From assembly GCA_946480475.1 (NCBI GenBank), contig CAMLJM010000010.1:1-64000 (forward strand): DNA of 64,000 nucleotides, read 5' to 3'. This stretch comes from an uncultured Alphaproteobacteria bacterium. Lineage in GTDB: Bacteria > Pseudomonadota > Alphaproteobacteria > Micavibrionales > Micavibrionaceae. The notes beneath the pieces are model-generated. The model worked only from the letters and a program-made list of their open reading frames with translations. It did not search any database and was not told the DNA's origin. Position 1 is the stretch's first letter; every line of letters starts with the position of its first letter. Positions 40,786 to 50,758 of this stretch are shown here, piece after piece. A program made the translations under genes and the position numbers.

Positions 40786-41319
40786 ATGCTGTATGTCCAG
40801 CAATCACTTAGTCCGAATGAGGAAATCATTCATATCGGTCATTTCCACTGGATGTACACATTGCTGGCAATGCTGGCGATCTTTTGGGGTATTCTGGGCT
40901 GCATCGCTGTGATTGTCGGCGCCATTTATGTTCAGGATCATTTCCTGCACGGCTTTTCTGTTGATGCGACGTGGTTGGGCAAAGTGAAAGAATTACATCC
41001 TGGCGTCCGCATCGGCGCGTTCTTTGTTTTTATTTTTGGCGTTCTTCGCTTTGCTTCCATGATGGTCACAAAGGCTACTACAGAAATTGCTATTACGAAT
41101 TCACGTTTGATTTTCAAGCGCGGCCTTGTTGCCCGTTATGTGGGTGAGATGAGTATTGATCGCATTGAGGGTGTCAATGTTCTTCAGACTGTATGGGGGC
41201 GCATCTTCGGCTATGGTCGTATCATGGTTCGCGGTATGGGCGTTGGTGAAGTTATTCTGCCCAGCATTTCCAATCCAATTGCCTTTCGCCGTGCTATTGA
41301 GAAAGCGAGAACGTCATGA
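40786..41319 (+). CDS. Membrane protein with bacterial PH domain (first of pair)
   Basis: A 177-residue inner-membrane protein. Two hydrophobic segments (about 22-48 and 73-92) precede a bPH2/DUF304 domain with ATTEIAITNSRLIFKRGLVARYVGEMSIDRIEGVNV and the GYGRIMVRGMG strand. Proteins of this type are common and mostly uncharacterised. It overlaps the next, similar gene by four bases (ATGA). The pair follows pfkA by 6 bases, so it may be read from the pfkA promoter. Confidence 0.85.
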   Translation: MLYVQQSLSPNEEIIHIGHFHWMYTLLAMLAIFWGILGCIAVIVGAIYVQDHFLHGFSVDATWLGKVKELHPGVRIGAFFVFIFGVLRFASMMVTKATTEIAITNSRLIFKRGLVARYVGEMSIDRIEGVNVLQTVWGRIFGYGRIMVRGMGVGEVILPSISNPIAFRRAIEKARTS

Positions 41320-41873
41320 CTGATGAGCATAAAAAAAGACCTGTCGCCAAGAATAATGGTGGTGAGAAACCTGAGACTGCTGGCAAAATTGAGCGGACGA
41401 CCGCTACAGGGGAGGAGGCTCTTGAGTCCATCCTGATGCCGGGTGAGAAAATATTGCGCATTGCGCACATCAGCCCCGGTATTTACTGGAAGGGCGTCAT
41501 CATGTTCATTTTCTCGATTATTGTGATGCTCGGGATTTCTATCAATCTTGGTGCCTTCTTCATGTTTGTCAGCATCTTGATGCTTTCGATTGCTTATCTT
41601 ACCCGTTACTTCCTTCTTCTGGCGGCGACGGATAAGCGGATTATCATCAGGCATGGGATTATCAACCTCGATACGATCCAGTTCCGCTATACCAAGCTGG
41701 AAAGTGTGGAGCTTTCCCGTACGATCATCGGCCAGATTCTGGGCTACGCCAGCGTTATTATTACGGGGACGGGCAGCCGCGTAACGATTGTTCCTTTTAT
41801 TGCCGATGCCTCTAAATTCCGTGCTGAATTAAACAAAATCCTGTTTGAACAGGATGAGAAGGCTTCTTCTTAA
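41316..41873 (+). CDS. Membrane protein with bacterial PH domain (second of pair)
   Basis: A 185-residue relative of the preceding gene, with a charged N-terminal head (about 1-45), two adjacent membrane helices (about 63-100) and a bPH2/DUF304 domain (TDKRIIIRHGIINLDTIQF, KLESVELSRTIIGQILGYASVIITGTGS). The two genes probably arose by duplication or form a hetero-complex. The N-terminal head is rich in K and E and has no match. Start overlaps the first gene's stop. Confidence 0.85.
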   Translation: MTDEHKKRPVAKNNGGEKPETAGKIERTTATGEEALESILMPGEKILRIAHISPGIYWKGVIMFIFSIIVMLGISINLGAFFMFVSILMLSIAYLTRYFLLLAATDKRIIIRHGIINLDTIQFRYTKLESVELSRTIIGQILGYASVIITGTGSRVTIVPFIADASKFRAELNKILFEQDEKASS

Positions 41874-42152
41874 TTTCTTTATAGGTATTAGGAACTCTCT
41901 CCTTTATTCGCCGTTTTTGTTATGGACGAGTTGAAAGGCGGGGAATTTTAATTATGTTAATTATGATTGCGAAATTATAATGATCGTACGAATGTGCGGT
42001 ATTTCCAATTGATTATTTTATTTAAAAACGTAAAATAACCATCAGAATTACCTACACAAATCGTGCATTCGCATGATCTTTTCTCTGCTAATTAACTCTT
42101 AATGCTTTCGCGCGACAATATAGGTGTCTGAAACCTGGTGCGGGTTGTTTTC

Positions 42153-43934
42153 ATGTCACGGCTGGAAAACAAAATTAATAATAAGGCTCAGAATCCCTCT
42201 TATAAAAGAGTAAGGGGGTTTTTGCTTGCGGCTGTTTCTGTGGGGATTATTTGTTCCGCCGTAGGCACTTCCGGTATGGCGCAAGCCCAGATGCAAATGA
42301 CGTTGCCGTCGAAAGATTTCTTCTTTGGCGGGAATCTCCTCAAGCAGGCTGTTTATGGCGAGTCGATTGCACAGGGTGCGGTCGGTACTCAAAAGCTTTC
42401 TGATAGTGAAGCTATCAATGCTTTTTACGAATCACGTGACCACAAGCCTTTCTGGACAAATTCACGTGCCAATCTTGATAAGGCGCGCCGTGTGTCCGCA
42501 CTTCTTGCTGATTCTTGGACGCATGGTCTTAATCCCGAGGAATATCACGCTCACGAAATTTCTGAGCTGCTTTCAAGTGAAGAGCGCGACGATGCCCGTC
42601 TTGAGTTATTGATGACCGATGCTGTGGCGCGTTATGGCCGTGACATGTCGGGTATGCGTGTTAACGCTGCCGCTGCCGATGAGTATGCAAAATATTGGCG
42701 TCAGCCTTTGGCATTTGCAGATGTATTGGCAGGTATAAGCCGGACAACAGATCCTGAAGCCGCACTTAAAGATTTGAAACCACGTAGCGCATTTTATGAT
42801 CGCCTTCGGGAAGAGTTAATCCGCTTAAGTCGCGAGAGCGAGAAGTATAGTGGTATTCTTCCTATTAAATTGACGGGCAAGATTTTCTATCCTGGTGATC
42901 GTAGCGAGGGCGTCATGTCTTTGCGGGCTCGTTTGGATGTAGATTACGATTCCGATTATGGCCCGGAAGATTTGTATGATGATAAGACAGCGGCAGCTGT
43001 TATGGATTTCCAGCGTGAACATGGTCTTGAAGCTGATGGCGTTATAGGGCCTAAAACACTGGCTCTAATTAACCGTGGCGCACGTGAGCAAATGGAGCAG
43101 GTAATAGCCAATATGGAGCGCCTGCGCTGGATGGATGAGCAGAAACCTGATCGCTATATTCTTGTGAACATTCCCTCGCAAAGATTATGGGCTGTAGATC
43201 ATGGTGATGTTGTCCACGAAATGGATGTGATTGTGGGCAAGCCGGATCGCCAAACTAAAGCTTTCAAGGCCGAGGTACGGGGTATACGCTTTAATCCGAA
43301 ATGGAACGTGCCACAAGGTATTAAATCCAAAGATTTCCTGCCTAAGCTGCGTGAAGATCCCAGCTATTTGGCGCAGAAGGGTATTGAGATCTATCAGGGT
43401 ACGGGTAAGGATCGTCGTACTATTGATGGCACTGAAATCGACTGGGAGGCCATGACCCCAAGCGATATGAGCAAACTTAGCATGGTGCAAAATCAGGGGG
43501 CGAATAATGCATTGGGCCGTATTCGTGTTCTGATGCCGAATGATTTTGATATCTATATGCACGATACCAATGCGCCAGAGTATTTTGAGAAATCCCAGCG
43601 CACTTTGAGTTCTGGCTGCGTCCGTTTGTCTCATCCTGAGGATATTGCGCGTTTCGTACTTTCACGGAACGAAGGCTGGACTGATGAAAAGATGGAATCC
43701 ATCATCAATCGTGGCTCAACGGCAGAAATAGCGGCCGTGGAACCATTCCCTGTTTATATCGTTTATCAGACAATGTGGCTGGATAGTGAAGGGCGTCTGG
43801 TCTATGGGGATGACGTCTATAAAAGGGATCGCCGCCTCATCAAGGTTCTGGCACAAGGAAATGATTTTCATATTCCTGAATCGAGGGGTACGCGTATAGC
43901 GGCCACTGTGGATAGTCCCGCCAAGAAATTTTAG
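42153..43934 (+). CDS. YcbB/LdtD-type L,D-transpeptidase
   Basis: Periplasmic enzyme that makes 3-3 crosslinks in peptidoglycan. The 593-residue protein has an N-terminal signal or anchor (about 17-42, GFLLAAVSVGIICSAVG), the scaffold domain, a peptidoglycan-binding domain (SEGVMSLRARLDVD...AVMDFQREHGLEADGVIGPKT) and a YkuD catalytic domain with HDTNAPEYF and the nucleophile cysteine in SSGCVRLSHP. I use the ATG at 42153; a GTG at 42138 would add five residues. The 279-base gap before it is AT-rich and shows no gene. Confidence 0.92.
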   Translation: MSRLENKINNKAQNPSYKRVRGFLLAAVSVGIICSAVGTSGMAQAQMQMTLPSKDFFFGGNLLKQAVYGESIAQGAVGTQKLSDSEAINAFYESRDHKPFWTNSRANLDKARRVSALLADSWTHGLNPEEYHAHEISELLSSEERDDARLELLMTDAVARYGRDMSGMRVNAAAADEYAKYWRQPLAFADVLAGISRTTDPEAALKDLKPRSAFYDRLREELIRLSRESEKYSGILPIKLTGKIFYPGDRSEGVMSLRARLDVDYDSDYGPEDLYDDKTAAAVMDFQREHGLEADGVIGPKTLALINRGAREQMEQVIANMERLRWMDEQKPDRYILVNIPSQRLWAVDHGDVVHEMDVIVGKPDRQTKAFKAEVRGIRFNPKWNVPQGIKSKDFLPKLREDPSYLAQKGIEIYQGTGKDRRTIDGTEIDWEAMTPSDMSKLSMVQNQGANNALGRIRVLMPNDFDIYMHDTNAPEYFEKSQRTLSSGCVRLSHPEDIARFVLSRNEGWTDEKMESIINRGSTAEIAAVEPFPVYIVYQTMWLDSEGRLVYGDDVYKRDRRLIKVLAQGNDFHIPESRGTRIAATVDSPAKKF

Positions 43935-44120
43935 TATATAAATCAATGTGTTAACAAATCGACCTTGCTAAAAGTAGGGCCGATCCCTTACACTTTAAAT
44001 AACAGGTCACTTTACATCGGCCTTCAAACCTTCTATTTCTTCCCTACCTTCAAACTAACAAAAACGAGCTTCCAACCGCCTAGACATTCTCTATCGTCAA
44101 CAGCCAAGGTTATCCCCTTT

Positions 44121-44702
44121 ATGTCTCTTTTGAATTTTACTGCGCCTGAACAGGGCGTTTCGCGTCGTGATGTTATTAAAACAGGTCTTTGGGCTGCTGC
44201 AGGTTCCTTGCTTCTGCCAAATGTGGCACAAGCGGCTGCTGTGAAAATGCCGAAATCAGGCTCTTACGACATCGATTTTGTTAACCTTCATACAGGCGAA
44301 AGCTTCTCTGGCACATATCGCGTTGGCAGCCGTTATTTGCCTGATGCCTTTGAAGAGATCAATTACGTTTTGCGTGATTTCCGCACGGACGAAGTTTTCC
44401 CGATTGATCCCCGTGTCATCGATATTATTTATATGGTGCATCGCAAAACGGGCCGTAAAGACCCTTTACAGATCCTATCCGGGTATCGTTCGCCAAAGAC
44501 AAACAATATGCTGCGTCACGCCAGTTCAGGTGTGGCCCGTAATTCCATGCATCTTTCAGGTCAGGCTATCGACTTCCGTATGGCGGGTGCTTCTACACGC
44601 GGTCTTCGTGATATTGCTGTGGGTTTCAAAGCGGGTGGCGTTGGATATTATCCCAAGAGCGATTTTGTGCACGTTGATACGGGCAAATTCCGTACTTGGT
44701 AA
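44121..44702 (+). CDS. DUF882 (M15-like) exported peptidase, Tat-type signal
   Basis: A 193-residue exported protein of the DUF882/peptidase M15_2 family, related to VanX/MepA-type zinc peptidases. The start at 44121 gives a twin-arginine signal (SRRDVIKTGL, then a hydrophobic stretch ending VAQAAA), which the longer frame to 43965 would bury. The zinc ligands are visible: MHLSGQAIDFR and DFVHVD. The gene follows the L,D-transpeptidase by 186 bases and probably also acts on the cell wall. An intrinsic terminator follows. Confidence 0.88.
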   Translation: MSLLNFTAPEQGVSRRDVIKTGLWAAAGSLLLPNVAQAAAVKMPKSGSYDIDFVNLHTGESFSGTYRVGSRYLPDAFEEINYVLRDFRTDEVFPIDPRVIDIIYMVHRKTGRKDPLQILSGYRSPKTNNMLRHASSGVARNSMHLSGQAIDFRMAGASTRGLRDIAVGFKAGGVGYYPKSDFVHVDTGKFRTW

Positions 44703-44730
44703 TTTCTTCCTAAGATATTGAATTAAAATG

Positions 44731-44756
44731 AGAGAGCGGATCGTCCGCTCTTTTTT
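44731..44756 (+). terminator. Intrinsic terminator after the DUF882 gene
   Basis: AGAGCGG (44733-44739) and CCGCTCT (44745-44751) form a perfect 7-bp stem around a 5-base loop, followed by a run of six T. A textbook Rho-independent terminator on the plus strand, 30 bases after the DUF882 stop. Confidence 0.92.
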
Positions 44757-44832
44757 ATGAACTTTTCCCATCGCTGACCGTTTGTTTCATGACGATAAAA
44801 ACAGAGATAAAATACGGAGAAGGAAATACATC

Positions 44833-45009
44833 ATGCTTCATTATGCACTCGTATTTTTGGTTCTGGCGCTGATCGCCGGCGTTCTGGGCTTTGGTGGCGT
44901 TGCCGCCATTTCCATCGAAATTGCCAAGATCCTGTTCGTAGTATTCTTGGCATTGTTCCTGATCGCAGCCGTATTCGGCGTGGTTCAGGGCCGAAAGCCA
45001 AAATTGTAA
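44833..45009 (+). CDS. DUF1328 small membrane protein
   Basis: A 58-residue hydrophobic protein, YtjA/DUF1328 type, with two membrane helices (LHYALVFLVLALIAGVLGFGG and IAKILFVVFLALFLIAAVFG). The family is often induced by stress but its role is unknown. The ATG at 44833 has GGAGAAGGAA upstream and is preferred to a longer frame. The stop abuts the stop of the convergent phosphatase gene with no base between them. Confidence 0.88.
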   Translation: MLHYALVFLVLALIAGVLGFGGVAAISIEIAKILFVVFLALFLIAAVFGVVQGRKPKL

Positions 45010-45666
45010 CTAACCGTTGCTTCCTGTGCGCTGTTCGGTGTCTGCCATGACATTGAATGGCGCCGGTTTGCGTACAAGCTTGCCACCTTCAATATCGAAC
45101 TGCCATACGTGCCAGGGAAACAGTGCTTGCTGAGGCACAGGTTCGAAATAATGAAGGTGGCAGTTTTGTATTTCGGACATCGCGTATTCATACATAAAGC
45201 CAATCGCATGAAATAAACCGCCATGTGCGACGATCATGGGCGGGTTTTCTACTTCTGATGTGATGAGAATCTTCTTCAATACGTGCATGATACGGTCAGC
45301 AAATTGTTCTGTGCTTTCGCCGCCGGGTGGGGGTGTTCCTGATTTCAGTTTGGGAAGAACGTCAACCCATGGGAGGCCATCCCATGCCCCCATATCATGT
45401 TCGCGGAGATCAAAATCCGGGATCATTTCCAGACCTAATCCCTCGTTCAAAAATTGCGCGGTATCGCGGGCGCGGATCATAGTGCTGTGATAAATCCGGG
45501 AGGGAGTCGGAACCAGGTTGCCCTTTAGCAGGGGCGCCAAAGCTTGCGGCTGTTGACGCCCCAGTTCTGTGAGGTGGCAATCGAACAGGCCGCCAGCTGT
45601 CATGTGACGGATATTGGCGGTGCTCTGGCCGTGGCGGATCAGGTAGAAAGGTTTAAGTGGCAGCAT
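45010..45666 (-). CDS. Histidine phosphatase family protein
   Basis: A 218-residue phosphoglycerate-mutase-like phosphatase. The catalytic histidine is in FYLIRHGQST (H12) and the second conserved histidine in VAHGGLFHA; arginines R11 and the one in IRARDTAQFL complete the phosphate pocket. The substrate is not predictable. The ATG at 45666 follows a GGGGGATC ribosome site; the frame is open to 45705. Ends next to the DUF1328 stop. Confidence 0.88.
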   Translation of the reverse strand: MLPLKPFYLIRHGQSTANIRHMTAGGLFDCHLTELGRQQPQALAPLLKGNLVPTPSRIYHSTMIRARDTAQFLNEGLGLEMIPDFDLREHDMGAWDGLPWVDVLPKLKSGTPPPGGESTEQFADRIMHVLKKILITSEVENPPMIVAHGGLFHAIGFMYEYAMSEIQNCHLHYFEPVPQQALFPWHVWQFDIEGGKLVRKPAPFNVMADTEQRTGSNG

Positions 45667-45753
45667 TTTTGATCCCCCAAAGTTGTTTATATCTTTTGAT
45701 ATCATGAAGAACTAAGCCTGTTATGCCAAGGGCTGATTTGCTAAAGTAAGTGT

Positions 45754-46503
45754 ATGGAAATCTGGAAAGATCAGGGGATCGTCCTCAGCGTACGCCCGCA
45801 CGGTGAAAATGGTGCGGTTGTGGCGCTATTGACCGAACAACATGGCAGACACATGGGTTATGTGCGCGGGGCGCATTCATCCCGTGTGCGGGGTATTCTG
45901 CAGATCGGTAATCTGGTGAGTGCTGAATGGGGTACCCGCGTATCTGACAGCATGGGAACGTTTGAGTTGGAATTGCATTCGGCGCTGGCGGCCAGCGTGA
46001 TGGATGATTCCTTGCGACTGGGGGCGTTGTTATCAGCTTGCAGCTTATGTGATTCCGCTTTGCCCGAACGTGAGAGCCATTGCGGTTTGTTTTACGGCAT
46101 GCTGGCGCTGCTACAGACCCTGGAAACCGAAAGTTGGGCCCCGACCTATGTAATGTGGGAATTGGCGTTCCTGCGTGAGTTGGGGTTCGGTATCGATCTC
46201 ACCAAATGCGCTACCGGTGGAGATGCTAAAACGCTGACTCATATTTCACCCAAAACGGGCAGGGCCGTGAGTGCCAAGGCAGCAGAACCTTATCTGGATA
46301 AACTTTTGCTTCTGCCGCATTTCCTGCGTCCCCAACGTAGTGGTGGCGATAGTACGGACGTTCTGACTGGTTTGCAGATGACAGCTTATTTTCTGGAACA
46401 CTGGGCCTTCGTGCATCATACCCAGGGTTTGCCAGAGTCACGTGTTCGGTTTCAGGAACGTTTTGCGCGTTCATGTGCGCCTGCGGAAGCCATTCCGGCC
46501 TAA
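45754..46503 (+). CDS. recO: DNA repair protein RecO
   Basis: Recombination mediator that helps load RecA. The 249-residue protein has the N-terminal OB fold (DQGIVLSVRPHGENGAVVALLTEQHG), the helical centre (LLQTLETESWAPTYVMWELAFLRELGFGIDLTKC) and no complete zinc-cysteine cluster, as in most proteobacterial RecO. It stands directly upstream of parC, a common alphaproteobacterial arrangement. The gap to parC is 83 bases. Confidence 0.93.
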   Translation: MEIWKDQGIVLSVRPHGENGAVVALLTEQHGRHMGYVRGAHSSRVRGILQIGNLVSAEWGTRVSDSMGTFELELHSALAASVMDDSLRLGALLSACSLCDSALPERESHCGLFYGMLALLQTLETESWAPTYVMWELAFLRELGFGIDLTKCATGGDAKTLTHISPKTGRAVSAKAAEPYLDKLLLLPHFLRPQRSGGDSTDVLTGLQMTAYFLEHWAFVHHTQGLPESRVRFQERFARSCAPAEAIPA

Positions 46504-46586
46504 AATTTAGATTGGGGTAGGGGAAAACCGCGGAAATCTGCCCTTTATAGGCTTGCATCCCTCCATGAATCAGTTAAAACCAAGCC

Positions 46587-48845
46587 ATGGCTCGTAAAGG
46601 CAAATCAGGCGGCACCGCCGCTCCCGTCGAACAAAAGATCGTTGATCAGGCGCTGACAGACATCCTGTCCGAGCGCTATTTGTCCTATGCGCTGTCCACC
46701 ATCATGTCGCGTTCGCTGCCGGATGTGCGTGATGGTCTGAAGCCTGTGCATCGCCGCCTGATGTATGCGATGTATCAGTTAAAGTTAAAGCCAGACCAAA
46801 GCCCGAAAAAATCGGCGCGTGTGGTCGGTGATGTGATCGGTAAATTCCACCCGCACGGCGATCAGTCTGTTTACGATGCCCTCGTGCGTCTGGCACAGGA
46901 TTTTGCCGTGCGCTATCCGCTGGTCGATGGCCAGGGTAACTTCGGTAATATCGACGGTGATAATGCCGCTGCGATGCGTTATACGGAAGCGCGCCTGACA
47001 AAAGTTTCTGAACTGATCATGGAGGGTATCGACGAGAACGCTGTCGATTTCCGCCCCACTTATGATGGTGAGGGCAGTGAGCCCATCGTCATGCCGTCGA
47101 ACTTTCCCAATCTGCTGGCGAACGGTTCCTCCGGCATTGCCGTAGGGATGGCGACCAACATCCCGCCGCACAATGTTGCAGAATTGTGCGAGGCGATGGA
47201 GCTAATGCTCAATCAGGACGATACGTCCATTGAGCAGATATGCAAGATCGTCAAAGGCCCTGATTTCCCCACGGGCGGCACGCTGGTCGAACCGAAGGAG
47301 AATATCCTCGAGGCTTACAAGACCGGTAAAGGTTCCTTCCGCCTGCGTGCGAAATGGGAAGTGGAAGAAGGTAAGGCGGGTGCGTGGAATATCATCGTCA
47401 CTGAAATTCCTTACCAGGTGCAAAAATCCAAGCTGATTGAAAAAATCGCCGAGTTGATTACTTCCAAGAAACTGGCGATGCTGGATGATGTGCGCGACGA
47501 AAGCGCTGAAGATATCCGTCTGGTGCTGGTGCCGAAGACTCGCAATGTAGAGCCTGAGTTGCTGATGGAAGCGCTCTATCGTAACTGCGATCTCGAAATT
47601 CGTTTTGCGATGAATATGAACGTTCTTGATGGCGGCCTTGTGCCCAAGGTCATGAACATCAAGGAAGTGCTGCAGGCGTGGCTGAACCACCGTCAGGAAG
47701 TTCTGGTCCGTCGTTCGCAATTCCGCCTTGAGCAAGTGCTACATCGTTTAGAAGTGCTTGCTGGTTACCTGATTGTTTACCTGAATATTGACGAAGTGAT
47801 CCGCATCATCCGCGAGTCGGACGAGCCGAAGCCGGAGTTGATGAAGGCATTCGATCTGACCGATGTGCAGGCAGAAGCGATCCTGAATATGCGTTTGCGC
47901 TCTTTGCGTAAGCTCGAAGAGATGGAGCTGAAGCGCGAGCATAACGATCTCTCGAAAGAGCGTGATACTCTTCAGGCTTTGCTGAAATCTGAAGCCAAGC
48001 AGTGGAAAGAAATCGGTAAGCAGATTGCAACAATTAAGGAGCTATTTGGTTCTAACACTGCTTTGGGTGCGCGCCGTACGAAAATTGGTAAGGCGCCAAG
48101 CCTCGTGGCTATAGAGCAGATTGAAGATGCGCTGACCGAGAAGGAGCCGATAACGGTGATTTGCTCGGCCAGAGGCTGGATCAAGGCTATGAAAGGCCAT
48201 GAGCACAATCCGAAGGACTTCACCTATAAAGACGGTGATCGTGCGCGTTTTGTCATTGAGGCGATGACAAATGACAAGCTGATTGCCTTTGGCACAAATG
48301 GCCGTTTCTATACGATTTCCTGCGATAAATTGCCGCCGGGACGTGGGTTTGGCGAGCCGGTGCGCTTGATGGTCGACTTGCCCAATGATTCCGATCTTGC
48401 GGCGCTGATGGTTTATAATCCGGAAGCAAAATTGCTGGTAGCATCGGAAGACGGACGTGGCTTTATCGTGCCTGAGAAAGATGTTCTGGCCCAAACCAAG
48501 AACGGCAAACAAGTCCTGAATGTCGATGAAAAGACAGAAGCCAAGATTTGCATTCGTGTTGCTGCCGATCATAACTACATTGCTACTATCGGGACAAACC
48601 GCAAGATGCTGGTATTCCCGCTGGAGCAAATCCCGGAAATGACCAAGGGCAAAGGTGTGATCCTGCAGAAGTTTAAGGATGGTCGTCTGGGCGATGCCCG
48701 TACGTTCAATCTGAAGGCGGGCCTGACTTACCGTTCTGGTTCATCCGAGAACAAGGTCGATAATGTCAAGGCATGGATTGCTGAGCGGGCGCAGGCTGGT
48801 AAGTTGCCGCCGAATGGATTCCCTAAATCCGGCAAGTTCGATTAA
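46587..48845 (+). CDS. parC: DNA topoisomerase IV subunit A
   Basis: Decatenating type II topoisomerase subunit, 752 residues. The winged-helix/tower N-terminus has [24 protein letters not shown] and the catalytic tyrosine in [11 protein letters not shown]. The quinolone-sensitive region reads [11 protein letters not shown], with glutamine where E. coli ParC has Ser80 and aspartate at position 84, usual for alphaproteobacteria. The C-terminal domain is short, as in ParC rather than GyrA. parE is not in the window. Confidence 0.95.
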   Translation: MARKGKSGGTAAPVEQKIVDQALTDILSERYLSYALSTIMSRSLPDVRDGLKPVHRRLMYAMYQLKLKPDQSPKKSARVVGDVIGKFHPHGDQSVYDALVRLAQDFAVRYPLVDGQGNFGNIDGDNAAAMRYTEARLTKVSELIMEGIDENAVDFRPTYDGEGSEPIVMPSNFPNLLANGSSGIAVGMATNIPPHNVAELCEAMELMLNQDDTSIEQICKIVKGPDFPTGGTLVEPKENILEAYKTGKGSFRLRAKWEVEEGKAGAWNIIVTEIPYQVQKSKLIEKIAELITSKKLAMLDDVRDESAEDIRLVLVPKTRNVEPELLMEALYRNCDLEIRFAMNMNVLDGGLVPKVMNIKEVLQAWLNHRQEVLVRRSQFRLEQVLHRLEVLAGYLIVYLNIDEVIRIIRESDEPKPELMKAFDLTDVQAEAILNMRLRSLRKLEEMELKREHNDLSKERDTLQALLKSEAKQWKEIGKQIATIKELFGSNTALGARRTKIGKAPSLVAIEQIEDALTEKEPITVICSARGWIKAMKGHEHNPKDFTYKDGDRARFVIEAMTNDKLIAFGTNGRFYTISCDKLPPGRGFGEPVRLMVDLPNDSDLAALMVYNPEAKLLVASEDGRGFIVPEKDVLAQTKNGKQVLNVDEKTEAKICIRVAADHNYIATIGTNRKMLVFPLEQIPEMTKGKGVILQKFKDGRLGDARTFNLKAGLTYRSGSSENKVDNVKAWIAERAQAGKLPPNGFPKSGKFD

Positions 48846-48859
48846 TTCAAATCCTGATA

Positions 48860-49663
48860 TTAGCCCAGATTTAGATCCTGCCGCAGCGGCAGGCGCAGTT
48901 TAGGGCCTGTTATATGCTTGTCCGGCTCAAACTTCACCCAGCCCTGATCAGTCATAGCTTCGAGCGGATGGTAGTCTTTCTTATAGTCAACGGCTTTGCT
49001 GCCTTTTACCCATGAACCAATATAGACATGATTGATATCGCCACGTCGGTGAGCATATTCCATGAGCTTTAGGAGGCCGTAACGTCCCAGGCTCATTTTG
49101 TCTGAGGCTTCTGGATCGTAGATCTGTGTGGCCGCATATATATTATCGCCGTAATCATCGTAATACAGGACAGAAAGAAGTCTGTCAGAAAGTGGAGCAC
49201 GAATGATCTGCATATGGGATCGTATGCGTGTTGTCGTGAAGAACGTGTTGGCATCGACAGGGGCGTTCTCAATTTCACGATCTTTTATGCGGGACTGATA
49301 GAAAGCTTTGTATAATTCATAATGTTCATCTGTGGGGTTGCACCATGTTCTGTCGATCCGGGAAGCTAGAAGTACATTTCTTTTCTCAAGACGCTTTTGG
49401 CTGGCACTAAACATAAAGTCGGGTGCGGAAATTCGTAAGGGCACGCAAGCATTGCATGTGGGGCAATCCATACCAGCCATTGTACGGTCTAGATTGACAT
49501 TCTCAAAACCCAGCAGGGTTAGCGCACGTTTGAATTCAGTATTATCGACCGGATTTGCGTTTTGCGGGATTTGTATAGTGAAAATGCGGCGCAGCTGCCC
49601 CGGATTGTACGTGCAGGTTGATGCATCATGATACTGGCTTGTTATCGGTATTATCTTTCCCAT
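48860..49663 (-). CDS. bpt: Aspartate/glutamate leucyltransferase (Bpt)
   Basis: Adds leucine from Leu-tRNA to proteins with N-terminal Asp or Glu, feeding the ClpS-ClpAP N-degron route. The 267-residue protein has the N-end transferase N-domain with the cysteine motif CPTCNACVPLRI and the C-domain with SLGRYGLLKLMEYA and IGSWVKGSKAVDYKKDYHPLE. Its length and the Asp/Glu-specific family sequence favour Bpt over eukaryote-like Ate1. The start codon overlaps one arm of an inverted repeat. ClpS is not in the window. Confidence 0.9.
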   Translation of the reverse strand: MGKIIPITSQYHDASTCTYNPGQLRRIFTIQIPQNANPVDNTEFKRALTLLGFENVNLDRTMAGMDCPTCNACVPLRISAPDFMFSASQKRLEKRNVLLASRIDRTWCNPTDEHYELYKAFYQSRIKDREIENAPVDANTFFTTTRIRSHMQIIRAPLSDRLLSVLYYDDYGDNIYAATQIYDPEASDKMSLGRYGLLKLMEYAHRRGDINHVYIGSWVKGSKAVDYKKDYHPLEAMTDQGWVKFEPDKHITGPKLRLPLRQDLNLG

Positions 49664-49693
49664 GTCCGGTTATAGATTATATAAAACCGGACA
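49663..49693. promoter_or_regulatory. Inverted repeat around the putative bpt -10 box
   Basis: TGTCCGGTT (49663-49671) and AACCGGACA (49685-49693) form a perfect 9-bp inverted repeat with a 13-base AT-rich spacer. Read on the minus strand, the spacer carries TATAAT about 12 bases before the bpt ATG, a good -10 box, with a weaker TTGCTG 15 bases further up. Transcription would start almost at the ATG, so the bpt mRNA may be leaderless or nearly so, and the palindrome could be an operator. Confidence 0.45.
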
Positions 49694-49726
49694 CCTCAGC
49701 AATTCTGTAGGTATTTAATTGAAAAA

Positions 49727-50749
49727 TCAGGGGAATTGGACGGCGCCTTGAGACTTCTTATAGGTTTCAATCTGCTTTTTAATGTCCTGTTCGACCTGAG
49801 ATCCTGCTTTTACCTTGTCTTTAAAGGCGCCACGCTCGAATGCTTCTTCCAATGTTTCTTTTAGTAAAATGATGCTGATGCGGCGGTTACGCGGATCTTT
49901 AGGGTTATCGACTACCAGATGTTCACGGTCTGCTTTGCCCATGATATTGGCAAGCCGCGCTTCAGGTACGTTGCCTTCCTGGAGAATGCGGCGTGTAGAG
50001 TTTGCACGATCAGCAGAAAGTTCCCAGTTTGTGTATTTGGCGCCAGGACCGTACGGAACACTGTCTGTGTGGCCGCGCACCGAAACATCATTCGGCATCT
50101 TGAGTATGACCTCGGCCACTTTGCTCATAAGCTTGCGCGTGTAATCATACATTTCGGCACTGCCACTCGCGAACATAGGGCGGCCTTCCTGATCTATGAT
50201 CTGGATGCGCAAACCTTCAGGCGTAATATCCATCATGACGTTTTTCATCAATTCCTGCAGTTCAGGGTCGTCCTTGATGGCTTCTTCTATTTCCTTTTTA
50301 GCTTCTTCAAAGCGTTGTGCTTCTTCCTTCTCGAATTCTTCTTTCAGCTTCTCGAGTTCACCTTCGGAGTATTCAGGATTTTCCACACCAGTCTGTCCTG
50401 CTTTCACGGCTGTGCGTGTAGCACCTGAAGCGCGCGGTGCTGTGACAGGTTGGGTCATCTGCGCCATTGCGCCTTCTGTCGTTACAGTCAGGCCGCCCAG
50501 TACCCCGCCGGAGCCGCTGACAGCATTGGAAAGTTCCGGGTGAGTGGGGTCAAAATAATTGGCAATCGCGTTCTTGGCTTCGTCCGTGGTTACGTTGAGC
50601 AGCCAAAGCAAAAGGAAGAACGCCATCATCGCCGTCACGAAGTCGGCATAAGCAACTTTCCAGGCACCACCATGGTGACCGCCGCCACCTTTCTTGATCT
50701 TCTTAACGATGATCGGCTGGAGTTCTTCATCTTTTTTATTGCTGGCCAT
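49727..50749 (-). CDS. motB: Flagellar motor protein MotB
   Basis: Stator subunit that anchors MotA to peptidoglycan. The 340-residue protein has a basic head, one membrane helix with the proton-binding D36 in AYADFVTAMMAFFLLLWLLN, a long charged linker (about 150-180, repeats of E and K) and a C-terminal OmpA-like domain (SVRGHTDSVPYGPG, NWELSADRANSTRR, NRRISIIL). The linker is enlarged compared with E. coli. It follows motA by 9 bases. Confidence 0.95.
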   Translation of the reverse strand: MASNKKDEELQPIIVKKIKKGGGGHHGGAWKVAYADFVTAMMAFFLLLWLLNVTTDEAKNAIANYFDPTHPELSNAVSGSGGVLGGLTVTTEGAMAQMTQPVTAPRASGATRTAVKAGQTGVENPEYSEGELEKLKEEFEKEEAQRFEEAKKEIEEAIKDDPELQELMKNVMMDITPEGLRIQIIDQEGRPMFASGSAEMYDYTRKLMSKVAEVILKMPNDVSVRGHTDSVPYGPGAKYTNWELSADRANSTRRILQEGNVPEARLANIMGKADREHLVVDNPKDPRNRRISIILLKETLEEAFERGAFKDKVKAGSQVEQDIKKQIETYKKSQGAVQFP

Positions 50750-50758
50750 GAGCTATTC

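Noticed and set aside
48877..48893. GC-rich hairpin (CCTGCCG-CAG-CGGCAGG) near the parC end as a terminator
   Set aside because: No T-run follows and it lies within the bpt coding sequence.
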